A stretch of DNA of 64,000 bases from Akkermansiaceae bacterium (GCA_903919975.1 CAIXKE010000011.1:1-64000); one strand, 5' to 3'; counted from the stretch's first letter, positions 1 through 11,118 are shown. The notes: a model not told the origin generated them from the sequence alone. Translations and numbers: made by a program.

Positions 1-234
1 AACGGCCTCTATTAAACCACCCAATCCCTCGGAGTCGCCAACCCCACCACCCGCCTATCCACCCGCGTCTGGGCACGCTGCATCGGCACAGCCTACACCT
101 ACGACACCGGCGGATGTCTCATTTCCACTAATCCCCTTTTTTCCGCATCCGGTCCGGCCATCAACTCTCTCAACGGCCTTCACCCCAAAAGCAAATTCCT
201 AGCATTCGGAAAAAACCACCGCTATGTTTTCCCC

Positions 235-801
235 ATGGCCGCCGATCCGTCCAAGTCCGATTCTCCAATCCTGCTTCAAGGGAAGCTGCTGCTCGCCGAT
301 CCCTCATTGCGGGATGGCACTTTCAACAAATCCGTCATCCTCCTAACCGATCACACAACGGATGGCGGAGCCGCCGGATTGATTCTCAACCACCCCATTG
401 GCAAGGTCGTCGGAGATCTCCTCAAGGATGCGGAATTCGCTCAGCTGAAAAAACTCCCAGTCCATGAAGGCGGGCCGGTCGCCCACGATCAATTGACGTT
501 TTCCTCATTCTGGTGGAGCCAAAAACTCGGCCTCCGCTGGGCCATGCGCATCTCCGCCGCCGATGCCGCCGCACACGCCCGCCGCCCGGGGCGCATCGTT
601 CGCGCCTTCATCGGTCACTCCGGTTGGAGTGCCGGCCAACTCGAAAATGAACTCCGCCGCACCTCCTGGTTTCCGGTCAATCCACAACCCGACATCCTCG
701 GCCACGAACATAATCCGGCACTTTGGTCGGCCCTGCTCCGCCAGATTTCCCCACTGCACCGCATCCTCGCCGAGGCCCCGGAGGATCCTTTTTTGAATTA
801 A
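235..801 (+). CDS. YqgE/AlgH family protein (UPF0301)
   Basis: 188-aa ORF with GKLLLADPSLRDGTFNKSVILLTDHTTDGGAAGLILNHP, typical of the family N-terminus. Confidence 0.9.
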   Translation: MAADPSKSDSPILLQGKLLLADPSLRDGTFNKSVILLTDHTTDGGAAGLILNHPIGKVVGDLLKDAEFAQLKKLPVHEGGPVAHDQLTFSSFWWSQKLGLRWAMRISAADAAAHARRPGRIVRAFIGHSGWSAGQLENELRRTSWFPVNPQPDILGHEHNPALWSALLRQISPLHRILAEAPEDPFLN

Positions 802-895
802 CCCGCAGGAATCCAGCAATCGGGAATTGCCGAGTCCGCGCTCATGCTGTCCGCTTCCGTCCTTCCGCTTTCACTTGCCCGCAATCCACCCATCC

Positions 896-2101
896 ATGTC
901 CGACACCCCGATCCTCTTCAGCCCCATCGATGAAATCATCGCAGATATCGCCGCCGGAAAAATGGTGATCTGCGCCGATAATCCATCCCGCGAAAATGAA
1001 GCGGACCTCATCGGAGCCGCCTCGCTTTGCACTGCGGAAATGGTCAATTTCATGGCCATCCATGGCCGCGGACTGATTTGCGCCCCACTCCCCGCCGGCC
1101 GCACCGAGGAACTCGATCTCCCCCAAATGACCCGCCGCAACCTAGAAGGCCACAAAACCGCCTTCACCGTCAGCGTCGATGCCGCCCAAGGCGTCACCAC
1201 CGGCATTTCCGCCGCCGACCGCTCCCTCACGCTCCGCCTCCTCGCCGATCCCTCCACCCATGCCGACTCCTTCGTCCGCCCCGGCCATGTCTTTCCCCTC
1301 CGCGCCGCGCCCGATGGCGTCCTGCGCCGCGCCGGCCACACCGAGGCCGCCATCGATTTGGTGCGTCTCGCCGGACTCCCGGAAGCCGCCGTTATTTGTG
1401 AAATCATCAAAGACGATGGCACCATGGCGCGCGTCGGCGAACTCGGCGAATACCAACAACGTCACAAACTCAAGGCCTGCACCATCACCCAACTCATCGA
1501 ATACCGCCGCCGCTCGGAAAAACTCGTGATGCACGAGGAAACCATAAAAATGCCCACCGATTTCGGCGAATTCGATTGCCATCTCTATCGGATCACCACC
1601 GACTCCAGCCACCACCTCGCCCTCAGCCACGGCAAAATCGATCCGGAAAAACCGACACTCGTCCGCGTCCATTCCGAATGCCTCACAGGCGATGTCTTCC
1701 ACTCCTGCCGCTGCGATTGCGGCGAACAACTCGCCGCCGCCCTCAAACAAATTTCTACCGAAGGTGGCGTCCTGCTCTACCTCCGCCAAGAAGGCCGCGG
1801 CATCGGACTGCCCGCAAAAATCCACGCCTACAAACTCCAAGAACAAGGCCTCGATACCATCGAAGCCAACGAAAAACTCGGCTTCGCCTCCGATCTCCGC
1901 GACTACGGCATGGGCGCCCAAATCCTCGCCGACCTCGGCGTCCGCCGCATCCGCCTGCTCACCAACAATCCGAAAAAAGTCATCGGCCTCGAAGGCTACG
2001 GACTCGAAATCGTCGAACAACTCCCGATTTCCCTACCCGCAAATCCCCACAACGAAAAATACCTCGAGACCAAACGCCTGCGCATGGGCCACACGCTCTG
2101 A
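896..2101 (+). CDS. ribBA: Bifunctional 3,4-dihydroxy-2-butanone-4-phosphate synthase / GTP cyclohydrolase II
   Basis: DHBP synthase motifs (ENEADLIGAA, RPGHVFPLRA) followed by GCHII motifs (VRVHSECLTGDVFHSCRCDCGEQL, RQEGRGIGL); start moved to ATG 896 inside the longer ORF. Confidence 0.95.
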   Translation: MSDTPILFSPIDEIIADIAAGKMVICADNPSRENEADLIGAASLCTAEMVNFMAIHGRGLICAPLPAGRTEELDLPQMTRRNLEGHKTAFTVSVDAAQGVTTGISAADRSLTLRLLADPSTHADSFVRPGHVFPLRAAPDGVLRRAGHTEAAIDLVRLAGLPEAAVICEIIKDDGTMARVGELGEYQQRHKLKACTITQLIEYRRRSEKLVMHEETIKMPTDFGEFDCHLYRITTDSSHHLALSHGKIDPEKPTLVRVHSECLTGDVFHSCRCDCGEQLAAALKQISTEGGVLLYLRQEGRGIGLPAKIHAYKLQEQGLDTIEANEKLGFASDLRDYGMGAQILADLGVRRIRLLTNNPKKVIGLEGYGLEIVEQLPISLPANPHNEKYLETKRLRMGHTL

Positions 2102-2155
2102 TTCAGCACAAACTCTTTATTGCACTTTCGCCGCCTATCCGCACACTCTTCGCAC

Positions 2156-2434
2156 ATGGAACTCGATCTTATCGACGTGCAATTCGATCTCCGGAGCATC
2201 AAGCCCCGCGAGTTGGAGGAGGCATTTGAGGACCCCTTCGCCGTCCGTTTCCTGCCGGATAACGAACGCTCGGATGGCGCTTCACGCTTTTACGCCCTCG
2301 GCCGCACCATCGCCGACCGCTACCTGTTTTTTTCATTTTCGACCGATGGCAAGAGCGCCCGCGTCGTCGCCGCCCGCGAGATGGCGGAGTCCGAGCGGAA
2401 GTTCTACGACCGCAAATACGCGGAATTCCGCTGA
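2156..2434 (+). CDS. BrnT-like toxin of a type II toxin-antitoxin pair
   Basis: Small ORF with FEDPFAVRFLPDNERSDGASRFYALGRTIADRYLFFSF...ARVVAAREMAESERKFYDRK, resembling BrnT proteins; followed immediately by a CopG-like ORF. Confidence 0.6.
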   Translation: MELDLIDVQFDLRSIKPRELEEAFEDPFAVRFLPDNERSDGASRFYALGRTIADRYLFFSFSTDGKSARVVAAREMAESERKFYDRKYAEFR

Positions 2435-2455
2435 AAACCACACCTGCCAACCACT

Positions 2456-2728
2456 ATGAATCTCATCGCCCGCTGGTCCGATATTCCCGAATTCGCCGAC
2501 GAGGAGGCCGAAGCCCGGTTCTGGGAAACTCACGAACTCGACGGCCGCCTCATGGCCACCTCCGTGCATGAGGCGGATTCCCGCGAATCCACCACCATCA
2601 CCCTGCGCTTCGACCCACGCATGCTCTCGCGCATCAAACGCATCGCCCGCTCCCGCTTCCTCAACTACCAATCGATGATGAAACAGTGGCTGGCCGAGCG
2701 ACTCGAAGACGAAATGCGCAAACTCTAA
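2456..2728 (+). CDS. CopG/BrnA-like antitoxin
   Basis: IPEFADEEAEARFWETHELDG...TTITLRFDPRMLSRIKRIARSRFLNYQSMMKQWLAERLE, typical of antitoxins of the CopG/BrnA type. Confidence 0.65.
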   Translation: MNLIARWSDIPEFADEEAEARFWETHELDGRLMATSVHEADSRESTTITLRFDPRMLSRIKRIARSRFLNYQSMMKQWLAERLEDEMRKL

Positions 2729-2731
2729 ACC

Positions 2732-3121
2732 ATGTTAAGGCATTCCGCTACATGGTTCGCAGCTCTGCTTTGCTGGCTCGCCGTTCTCTTCATCGCGTCC
2801 TCGATATCAAGCGTCCCCTATCCGCCGGGGCCGATCCTCCATTTGGACAAGCTCGCCCACTTTAGCTACTTTTTTGCCGGTGGCTTCGTTTTCACCGGCT
2901 GGCTTTTACGCAAAAACCCGGAAAAGCCGTCATGGAAACTCATTCTTGGAACCACCATCCTCGCCATGGCCGTGCTCGGCGGCTTGGACGAGTGGCACCA
3001 AACCTTCACTCCAGGACGCAACGGAAATGACTTATGGGACTGGCTGGCCGACCTGCTCGGAGCCAGTTCAGGCGCCTTCTTCTTCAAGGCCATTCATCGC
3101 AAATTAAAATCGGATTCATGA
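2732..3121 (+). CDS. VanZ family membrane protein
   Basis: 129-aa ORF with [13 protein letters not shown] and [27 protein letters not shown] motifs. Confidence 0.8.
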   Translation: MLRHSATWFAALLCWLAVLFIASSISSVPYPPGPILHLDKLAHFSYFFAGGFVFTGWLLRKNPEKPSWKLILGTTILAMAVLGGLDEWHQTFTPGRNGNDLWDWLADLLGASSGAFFFKAIHRKLKSDS

Positions 3122-3185
3122 CTCATGGCGTCTAGCTGGGTTTTTGACCTTCACAAACCCATTCCCTCTGGCTAACTCATGCCAC

Positions 3186-4148
3186 ATGAGCGCCAACCAA
3201 CTCGAACAACTCAAACAGATCACCACCGTCGTCGCCGATACCGGCGATTTCGAGTCGATGAAAATCTATCACCCGCAAGATGCGACCACCAATCCGTCGC
3301 TCATCCTGCAAGCCGCCGCGAAGCCCGAGTATCGTCACCTCGTCGAGCAGGCCATCACCGAATTAAAACCTTCCGGCCTGAGCGGTTCCGCGCTCACCGA
3401 AGCCATCCTTGATCGTATCTTGATCCTCTTCGGCCTCGAAATCCTCAAGATCGTCCCCGGCCGCGTCTCCACCGAGGTGGATGCCCGCCTCTCCTTCGAC
3501 ACTGACGCCACCGTTGCCAAGGCCCGCCAACTCATCGCAGCTTATGAAAAAGAAGGCCACTCGCGCGACCGAATCCTGATCAAAATCGCCTCCACTTGGG
3601 AAGGTATCAAAGCCGCCGAAATCCTCGAAAAAGAAGGCATCCGCTGCAATCTCACCCTCCTATTTTCTTTCGCCCAAGCCGTCGCCTGCGCCGAGGCCGG
3701 CGTGCGCCTAATCTCACCCTTCGTCGGCCGCATCCTCGATTGGCACAAGGCCGCCACCGGCAAGGATTACTCCGCCGAAGAAGATCCCGGAGTGCTATCC
3801 GTCCACGCGATCTACAATTACTACAAAAAATTCGGCTACCCGACCCAAGTCATGGGTGCCTCATTCCGCAACAAAGGCGAAATTCTCGCCCTCGCCGGCT
3901 GCGACCTCCTCACCATCAGCCCCGGTCTGCTCGCCGAACTGCAAGCCTCCACCGAGCCCGTCATCCCGCGTCTCACACCTACCGAGGCGACGAAGAGCGA
4001 TTTCACAAAAATTTCTCTCGATGAAAAAACCTTCCGCTACATGCTCAACGAGGATGCCATGGCCACCGAAAAAACCGCGCAAGGCATCCGCAGTTTCGCC
4101 GCAGACATCGTGAAACTCGAAAAACTGGTCGGCGAAATGCTCGGCTGA
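3186..4148 (+). CDS. tal: Transaldolase
   Basis: [89 protein letters not shown]. Confidence 0.95.
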   Translation: MSANQLEQLKQITTVVADTGDFESMKIYHPQDATTNPSLILQAAAKPEYRHLVEQAITELKPSGLSGSALTEAILDRILILFGLEILKIVPGRVSTEVDARLSFDTDATVAKARQLIAAYEKEGHSRDRILIKIASTWEGIKAAEILEKEGIRCNLTLLFSFAQAVACAEAGVRLISPFVGRILDWHKAATGKDYSAEEDPGVLSVHAIYNYYKKFGYPTQVMGASFRNKGEILALAGCDLLTISPGLLAELQASTEPVIPRLTPTEATKSDFTKISLDEKTFRYMLNEDAMATEKTAQGIRSFAADIVKLEKLVGEMLG

Positions 4149-4378
4149 CACCGGTTGTCAGCTTTCGGAGTTCCTGCTCTTTATCGCCGTAAACCCGGGG
4201 GAGGATTCGCCAGTGAACTCCATACCGGCCTGGAAAATACGGTTCCCCTGCCGGAAATCGAGGCCGCACTGCCACTCGCCGAGCTCTACGAAAGAGTGGA
4301 GTTTTCTCCCTGAGCATTTTGTGGCTCGACATCCCGCCGGTAATCGAGTGCCTTCCGCGCGCCGGGTTGGCCGTCATA

Positions 4379-4975
4379 ATGACCAACCGGTTTTTTCTTA
4401 TGAGCCCATTCCTCCTTTCGCTTGTCATTGGCTTCGCCGCCAACATCGTCTTCGCATCGTTTTTCGAGTGGCTCCTCCACAAATACGTGATGCACCGGCC
4501 CTTGGGCAGCTTCCGCTACGCGTTCCAAGCGCATGCCGTCGTCCACCACCAAACATTCAAGGCCGACCATTCCTACCACCTCATCGAGGAGAGCGACAAA
4601 CATACCATCCCCATGGCTTGGTGGAACGGACCCGCACTCATCCTCATTTTCTCCATCCCCTGCGCCCTCATCAGCTGGGCCACCGGCTATTGGGGCATCC
4701 ACATTGGCGCGATCACCGCCTTCACCTCTTATTATTGCTTCTACGAATACATCCATTGGTGCATGCACCTCCCCAAAGCCCGCCGGGTCGAAAAACCCCG
4801 CTGGTTCCGCCTCCTCAACGGCCATCACCTGCTGCATCACCGCTACATGCACAAAAACTTCAACGTCGTGCTACCCCTCGCCGATCTCTGCCTCGGCACC
4901 TTGATAATCCGCTCGAAAACCCGCTTCATGCAAGCGACCGGCCCGTCCGTCCCAGACGTCCAGCCGCTCGCTTGA
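4379..4975 (+). CDS. Fatty acid hydroxylase/sterol desaturase superfamily protein
   Basis: Histidine-box pattern EWLLHKYVMHRP, HAVVHHQTF, HWCMHLPK, GHHLLHHRYMHKNFNV; membrane segments; start chosen at internal Met. Confidence 0.75.
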   Translation: MTNRFFLMSPFLLSLVIGFAANIVFASFFEWLLHKYVMHRPLGSFRYAFQAHAVVHHQTFKADHSYHLIEESDKHTIPMAWWNGPALILIFSIPCALISWATGYWGIHIGAITAFTSYYCFYEYIHWCMHLPKARRVEKPRWFRLLNGHHLLHHRYMHKNFNVVLPLADLCLGTLIIRSKTRFMQATGPSVPDVQPLA

Positions 4976-4991
4976 TAAAGAGCTACGACAC

Positions 4992-5105
4992 GGAGCTACG
5001 ACACTCCTGTCGTGGATGAGAATGAAAAACCATTGATCCAGCGCTACGCGCACTCTCAATGCCCCCACATTCTCCAACACCACAAGAGCGTGGTGCCTCC
5101 GAGTG
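4992..5105. repeat. Dispersed ~114-bp repeat, copy A
   Basis: Aligns to 9162-9275; two conserved small hairpins (ACGACA..TGTCGT and CACCACA..TGGTG). Confidence 0.8.
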
Positions 5106-5116
5106 TGTGCCTCCAT

Positions 5117-7039
5117 CTATCTCTTTTTCGCGTCCGCCTCGATCCACGCCCAAAGACTCTCCAAGCTGCCGCGGACGCAATTCTTGCTGTCCGTTAGATC
5201 GCCGCCGGCCGCAGCCTTTCCAAACAAGTAAAACTTGATCTTCGGCTCGGTCCCGGACGGACGCACGGCGAACGAGCGCCCGTCTTCCAGATCGACAAAA
5301 AGCATTTTCTCCTTCGGTAGCAAATCGCCCTCCTGATCGTAAAGATCCTGTTTCGCAAAATCACGCACACGCAATACCGCGGAGCCATCCACCGCCGTCG
5401 GCGGATTCTCGGCATAGGAACTCGCCAGCGCCTGGATTTTGGCCGCGCCATCCGCGCCTTCCATCACCAACGATTTGCCGACTTCCAAATAGTAACCGAA
5501 CTCGCGGTAAACATCATCCAACAACTCTGGAATCGTCTTGCCTACGGATTTCGCATAGGCGGCCACTTCAGCGAACATCAGAGTCGCGCCATTCGCATCC
5601 TTGTCGCGCACCGAATCCGAGCCGAGATAACCATAACTCTCTTCTCCGCCAAAGACGAAGAAACGCGAGTATTCAAGCCGCAGCAGGCGCGTCTGCTCTT
5701 CAGTAAGCGCGCGGTAATCGCCCTTCTTATCCGCCGGAATCGCCTCCTCATATTTGCGCAGCTTACCGGCGATGTATTTGAAACCCGTGAGAGTATCCAC
5801 GATCCCAACACCAAAACCATCAGCGATGGCGTGTTGAAGCTCGGTGGTCACAAAAGTCTTGATGAGCACGGCGCGACTGCGGTTCGCATGAGTCAACCAA
5901 CCGAGATCAAAGCAGGTCTTAAGGCGATACCATGCCATCAACGAACCGATTTGATTACCTGTTAGCAGAACCATTTTTCCGCTCGAATCGCGAACGGCCA
6001 CGCCCATGCGGTCGGCATCCGGATCGGTGCCGATGACGATTTCCGCGCCGGATTGTTCGGCCAGATCGATCGCCATTTTCAAAGCCGGGGCATTTTCCGG
6101 ATTCGGAGATTCTACCGTCGGAAAACGGCCGTCCTGCATGTCCTGCTCGGGAACCGTTAGAACATCAAAGCCGAAACCACGCAACATCGGGACGTTGATG
6201 TGGCCGCCGGTGCCGTGGAGATTGGTGAAAACAACTTTGGTCGATGCGCCGTCCAGCAAGGCCGGGCGGAGCAGCAAGGTCTTAAGGCGTTCGACATAAC
6301 GGGCGTCCATCTCCTCGCCAAGCAGGGTGATCGTTCCTCGCCGCTCAGTTGGAACGATTTCGTAAGTTTCGGAGAGGATGGCATTCACCTCATTGACGAT
6401 GTCCGTCGCATGGGGATCGACGATTTGCGCGCCGTCATTGAAGTAAGCCTTGAACCCATTGTCATGAGGAGGATTGTGACTGGCCGTTAGAACCACGCCG
6501 GCATCGGCGCGCAATTCGCGAATGGCGAAGGAAAGCTGTGGAGTCGAGCGCGGGCCATCGAAGAGATAAGCATCGCAGCCAAGCTCGGAGCAGACTTTGG
6601 CGCAGAACTCGGCGAAATCGCGCGAGAAATGGCGGGTGTCGTGTGCGAATACCAATGCCGGTTTGCGTGAGTCTCCGACGAATTGTTTCGCATAGGTGAT
6701 CAAACCTCGGACGGCGCGGCTGAGGTTGTAGAAATTCATCGTCGCCGTGCCCACGCAGGGATGCTCCGGCCGGCCGTTGGTTCCGCCGTTTCCTTGCTCG
6801 GCCTTGGTAATGATGCGGCCGATGGTCCGCCCGCGCAGACCGCCGGTGCCGAACGCGAGAGTTTTGAAAAACCGATCATTGAGTTCGTCCCATGAGCCGG
6901 ACGCCACCAATTCGTCGATCACATGGGCCGCCACCTCGCTGGTGGTTCCTGCGAGCAGGGATTCAATGTTGAATTTTGCGGCAGCGAGCAGATTGCCACT
7001 GGCCACGGCAGAGCTAAGGGAAGATTCGAGGGCACTCAT
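5117..7039 (-). CDS. Phosphoglucomutase/phosphomannomutase family protein
   Basis: TASHNPPHDNGFKAYFNDGAQI, GTDPDADRMGVAV, FGGEESYGYL, VRPSGTEPKIKFYL; start at MSALESS. Confidence 0.9.
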   Translation of the reverse strand: MSALESSLSSAVASGNLLAAAKFNIESLLAGTTSEVAAHVIDELVASGSWDELNDRFFKTLAFGTGGLRGRTIGRIITKAEQGNGGTNGRPEHPCVGTATMNFYNLSRAVRGLITYAKQFVGDSRKPALVFAHDTRHFSRDFAEFCAKVCSELGCDAYLFDGPRSTPQLSFAIRELRADAGVVLTASHNPPHDNGFKAYFNDGAQIVDPHATDIVNEVNAILSETYEIVPTERRGTITLLGEEMDARYVERLKTLLLRPALLDGASTKVVFTNLHGTGGHINVPMLRGFGFDVLTVPEQDMQDGRFPTVESPNPENAPALKMAIDLAEQSGAEIVIGTDPDADRMGVAVRDSSGKMVLLTGNQIGSLMAWYRLKTCFDLGWLTHANRSRAVLIKTFVTTELQHAIADGFGVGIVDTLTGFKYIAGKLRKYEEAIPADKKGDYRALTEEQTRLLRLEYSRFFVFGGEESYGYLGSDSVRDKDANGATLMFAEVAAYAKSVGKTIPELLDDVYREFGYYLEVGKSLVMEGADGAAKIQALASSYAENPPTAVDGSAVLRVRDFAKQDLYDQEGDLLPKEKMLFVDLEDGRSFAVRPSGTEPKIKFYLFGKAAAGGDLTDSKNCVRGSLESLWAWIEADAKKR

Positions 7040-7112
7040 TTCGGGCGGGATGATAGGAACTTCCCACCGTATGGCAATCCCGGCGGTGTCCGAACTTTCG
7101 TCGCTCCTGCGA

Positions 7113-7889
7113 TCAACCCGCGTAGGCCGCCGCAATCTTTTCCGCCCAATCTTTCGCACGGGCACCGAATCCGCGTTCGTCCCCGGCATAGAGAATCCCT
7201 CGGGACACGTTGATCACGTCCGGTGCCTTGCGGGCGGCGGCCGCCAACGCGGCCAAATCACCTCCTTGCGCGCCGAGCCCGGGCACCAGCAAAGGCGCGT
7301 CAGGGATCTTATCCAACACTTCCGCAGCATTGGTCAGCCCGACCACATAGCCAACATCGGTCTTGCGCCCCTCTATGCAGGCGCGCTCGCCAAGTGCCGT
7401 CACCAACTCGAAAACCGATCGCCCGTCGGCGAGTTTTTGTCGTTGGAAATCCGCAGAACCGGCGTTCGAAGTGACCGCCAACAGGTAAATCCCCTTCCCT
7501 TCCCAATCCAAGAAAGGCTCGATCGAATCATATCCAAGAAACGGATTGAGCGTCACGGCATCCACATTCCACCCGCCGAAATATCCCTGCGCATAGTATT
7601 TCTGGGTCTCGCCGATGTCACTGCGTTTGGCATCCAGAATGACCGGCACATCGTCCGGCATACTCGCAAGCAGATCCTCCAGCAGGCGGATTCCCTCGAT
7701 CCCCATGGCCTCGAAATACGCCATATTCGGCTTGAATGCGGCCGCCCAGACCGCGGTTTCCTCGATGACCTGCATCAAGAAATTCCGCGCAAACTGCGCA
7801 CCTCCGTCACCCGGCCTGGGATCCAGCCCGACACACAGGCGTGATCCGGTTTTCTCGATTCGTTGCTGAAGGCGTTCGGCGTAGCGCAT
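7113..7889 (-). CDS. pyrF: Orotidine 5'-phosphate decarboxylase
   Basis: LCVGLDPRPGD, VILDAKRSDIGETQKYYA, VVGLTNAAEVL. Confidence 0.9.
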   Translation of the reverse strand: MRYAERLQQRIEKTGSRLCVGLDPRPGDGGAQFARNFLMQVIEETAVWAAAFKPNMAYFEAMGIEGIRLLEDLLASMPDDVPVILDAKRSDIGETQKYYAQGYFGGWNVDAVTLNPFLGYDSIEPFLDWEGKGIYLLAVTSNAGSADFQRQKLADGRSVFELVTALGERACIEGRKTDVGYVVGLTNAAEVLDKIPDAPLLVPGLGAQGGDLAALAAAARKAPDVINVSRGILYAGDERGFGARAKDWAEKIAAAYAG

Positions 7890-7934
7890 GGCTGGATGAT
7901 GCCCGGAGAGACTGTTTTCGAAAGCGGAAAATAT

Positions 7935-9050
7935 TCAGCCCGCCGCTGTCTTCGCCTTGAACCCCATCACCGTGATGAAGAACAACGTGAGTGCCGTGAT
8001 CGGCAGCACGAAATACATCAACGCCGCCTGATAGGTGCCGAGCGCCTCGTGCTCTGTCGCCGTGAAAATCAGATAGACAAGATAGGCCCCATAGTAAGCG
8101 AGAAATGCCGCGCCATTGGCTCGGGTGATCTGGTTTCCAGCGAAAAACACCGGCAAACAAGCCACCGCGATCGCAATCATCACCGGAATATCAAAATGCA
8201 GCGCAGCGTTGGAAACATTGATGCCAGCTGGCGCGACGATCGATGCGAGACCGAGCACACAGAGAATATTGAAAATATTGCTGCCCACCACATTGCCCAC
8301 TGCAATGTCCCGCTCGCCACGCAGGGCCGCTACCACGGAGGTTGCCACTTCCGGCATCGACGTACCCGCCGCCACGATAGTCAGGCCGATCACCAACTCG
8401 GACACTCCGAACGATTGGGCGATCGTGACCGCGCTATCCACCAGCCATTTCGAACCCAACATCAAAGCCGCCAAACCTGCGACCATCAGGCCGATGTTTT
8501 TCCACGAGCCTCCGGCCTGCTCCTTAGCGCCGAATTCCTGCTCATACTCAGCCTTCACCTCAAGGTTGCTCTCGCGGCGACTCAGGCGAATGAGAATAAT
8601 CGTGTAGACCACCACCCCGCTAAACAGCAATATGCCGTCCAAACGCCCGATGTTCCCATCCAGGCTCAGCAGCATTAGCAGCAAAGAAACCCCGATCATC
8701 ACCGGCACATCAAAGCGAATCAATTGCTGCGCCACCACCAGCGGCACGATCAACGCTGCCAAACCGAGAATCACCAACACGTTGAAAATATTGCTGCCCA
8801 CCACATTCCCAAGCGCCAGATCCGCTTGGCCCGCATAAGCGGACATCACACTCACCGACAGCTCCGGCGTGCTGGTCCCAAACGCCACCACCGTCAGCCC
8901 CACCACCAGCGGAGATATCCCGATAGCGGTCGCCAGACGCGATGCGCCCCGCACCAGAAATTCAGCTCCGGCAACCAACATTACCAGTCCAAGGACCAGA
9001 AACAGAATTGTTGTAATCGTCATAATTATTCGCAGTGACCGCAGCAACAT
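7935..9050 (-). CDS. Calcium/sodium antiporter (CaCA family, YrbG-like)
   Basis: Two alpha-repeat regions (VAFGTSTPELSVSV...ALGNVVGSNIFNVL and VAAGTSMPEVATSV...AVGNVVGSNIFNIL). Confidence 0.9.
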   Translation of the reverse strand: MLLRSLRIIMTITTILFLVLGLVMLVAGAEFLVRGASRLATAIGISPLVVGLTVVAFGTSTPELSVSVMSAYAGQADLALGNVVGSNIFNVLVILGLAALIVPLVVAQQLIRFDVPVMIGVSLLLMLLSLDGNIGRLDGILLFSGVVVYTIILIRLSRRESNLEVKAEYEQEFGAKEQAGGSWKNIGLMVAGLAALMLGSKWLVDSAVTIAQSFGVSELVIGLTIVAAGTSMPEVATSVVAALRGERDIAVGNVVGSNIFNILCVLGLASIVAPAGINVSNAALHFDIPVMIAIAVACLPVFFAGNQITRANGAAFLAYYGAYLVYLIFTATEHEALGTYQAALMYFVLPITALTLFFITVMGFKAKTAAG

Positions 9051-9161
9051 CGCTGCGACACGGGAAATTGCCCCTCCTCCACCAATTTTCCAATTGGAAA
9101 ATCCGCCAGAATTTCCATGGAGAGCATTAGCGGATAAGGGTTTAGCGCGCTATCCCGGCGA

Positions 9162-9275
9162 TAAGGAGCCACGACACTCATGTCGTGGATGCGAATGGAG
9201 AGTCATTGATGAAGAGCGTCGCGCATTTCAATGTCCCAGCATTCGCCCGCACCACAGGAGTGTGGTGCCTTCGGA
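9162..9275. repeat. Dispersed ~114-bp repeat, copy B
   Basis: CCACGACACTCATGTCGTGG and CACCACAGGAGTGTGGTG perfect hairpins; aligned with copy A. Confidence 0.8.
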
Positions 9276-9315
9276 TCATTTACACAGATTCACGCGATCC
9301 CGCGATCCCATCCGC

Positions 9316-10950
9316 TCACTTGCAGACCGGGCAATGGTTGAGCTGGGTGAAGAAATCGTTGCCCTTGTTATCGACGAGGATGAACGCCGGGAAATTCTCA
9401 ACTGTGATTTTCCAGACGGCTTCCATGCCAAGCTCGGGAAATGCGACCACCTCCTGGGATTTGATGTGGTCCTGCGCGAGCAAGGCGGCGGGTCCACCTG
9501 CGGAACCAAGATAGAATCCACCATGTTTCTTGCAGGCCTCGGTCACAGCTAACGAGCGATTGCCCTTGGCCAGCATCACCATCGAGCCGCCGTGCGCTTG
9601 AAACAGATCGACATAACTGTCCATCCGCCCGGCGGTGGTTGGCCCGAATGATCCGGACGCCATGCCCGCCGGTGTCTTGGCGGGACCGGCGTAATAGACC
9701 GGATACTTTTTGAAATATTCCGGCAGCTCGCCTTCCTTCTCGAGGATTTCCTTGAGCTTCGCATGCGCAATATCGCGAGCCACGATGATCGTACCGGACA
9801 ACGCGACCGCCGTAGTCACAGGATATTTGCTCAAGGTCTTGAGCGTCTCCTCCATGCCGAGATCCAGATTGATCGGTACACCCTTGAATTTCCAATCGCG
9901 GAATTTTTCTGGAATGAATCGACCCGGGTTCTTTTCAAGTTTTTCGAGGAAAATCCCGTCCTTGGTGATTTTAGCCTTCGCTTGGCGGTCGGCCGAGCAG
10001 GAAACGCCGACCCCAACCGGGCAAGACGCGCCGTGACGCGGAAGGCGGATCACACGCACATCGAGTGCGAAATACTTGCCGCCAAACTGCGCCCCGATGC
10101 CAATCTCACGGGCCATGGCGAGCAGTTCCTTTTCGAGCTCCAAGTCGCGGAATGCCTGACCATGCTCGTTGCCGGAGGTGGGCAGAGCGTCGTAATACTT
10201 GGTGGACGCCATCTTCACCGTCTTGAGGCAGGTCTCGGCCGAGGTGCCGCCGATGACGAACGCGAGGTGATAAGGCGGACAGGCTGCTGTGCCGAGATAC
10301 TTCATTTTCTCAACGCAGAATTCCTTGAGCCGCGTTGGATTCAGCAGCGCCTTGGTTTCCTGATAGAGAAACGTTTTGTTCGCCGATCCGCCACCCTTGC
10401 TGACGAACAGGAACTTGTAGGCGTCGCCCTCGGTCGCATAAAGATCGATCTGCGCGGGCAAGTTGGTCTTGGTATTGACCTCGTCATACATGTTGAGCGG
10501 CGCGGTCTGCGAGTAGCGCAGGTTTTCCTTGGTGTATGTCTGATAGATGCCCTTGGAGAGAAACTCCGCGTCATCGCCAGTCGTCCAGACTTGCTGGCCT
10601 TTTTTCCCGACAATCGTGGCCGTCCCGGTGTCCTGGCAAAATGGCAGGATGCCGTGTGCGGCAATCTCGGCGTTTTTCAGCAGCATCAGCGCGACCATCC
10701 GGTCGTTTTCCGAAGCTTCCGGGTCGTCAAGAATCGCCGCCACCTGCGCCAGATGGGCCGGACGAAGTGTGAAATTGATCGCCTTGATGGCCTCCGCTGC
10801 CAACAGGGTCAGCCCCTCCGGCGCGATTTTGAGGATCGGTTTCCCCTCGAATTCCACAACGCTGACGTGCTCCGTGCTGATGGATTCATACTCGGTGGTG
10901 TCGGGGCCGAGCGGAAATAGATCTTGATAGAAAAACGGTTTGTCGGACAT
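9316..10950 (-). CDS. Class I fumarate hydratase
   Basis: [21 protein letters not shown]..., [37 protein letters not shown]; start at 10950 inside a longer ORF. Confidence 0.92.
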   Translation of the reverse strand: MSDKPFFYQDLFPLGPDTTEYESISTEHVSVVEFEGKPILKIAPEGLTLLAAEAIKAINFTLRPAHLAQVAAILDDPEASENDRMVALMLLKNAEIAAHGILPFCQDTGTATIVGKKGQQVWTTGDDAEFLSKGIYQTYTKENLRYSQTAPLNMYDEVNTKTNLPAQIDLYATEGDAYKFLFVSKGGGSANKTFLYQETKALLNPTRLKEFCVEKMKYLGTAACPPYHLAFVIGGTSAETCLKTVKMASTKYYDALPTSGNEHGQAFRDLELEKELLAMAREIGIGAQFGGKYFALDVRVIRLPRHGASCPVGVGVSCSADRQAKAKITKDGIFLEKLEKNPGRFIPEKFRDWKFKGVPINLDLGMEETLKTLSKYPVTTAVALSGTIIVARDIAHAKLKEILEKEGELPEYFKKYPVYYAGPAKTPAGMASGSFGPTTAGRMDSYVDLFQAHGGSMVMLAKGNRSLAVTEACKKHGGFYLGSAGGPAALLAQDHIKSQEVVAFPELGMEAVWKITVENFPAFILVDNKGNDFFTQLNHCPVCK

Positions 10951-11118
10951 GGCGTGCCGCATTTTGTAGAGCGGAAGCTCGCCACGTGCAAACCGATTTC
11001 CAAAAGTTGGCAAGCCGGGCGCGGCGAATCGTAAAATTCGCGGGGTTGAAATGACCGCCGAAGTAGTGGACTCTGTCACGGCGCTGGTGAAACTGCCCGG
11101 GAATCCGAATCTACCGAC

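Noticed and set aside
1-234. Open stretch upstream of the YqgE gene
   Set aside because: Looks partly coding but is cut by the window edge and has no recognisable domain
1142-2020. 292-aa ORF antisense to ribBA
   Set aside because: Shadow ORF with low-complexity acidic composition
6747-7844. 365-aa ORF spanning antisense of phosphoglucomutase and pyrF
   Set aside because: Covers two confident genes on the other strand; no domain similarity
9763-10920. 385-aa ORF antisense to fumarase
   Set aside because: Shadow ORF on the opposite strand of a conserved enzyme
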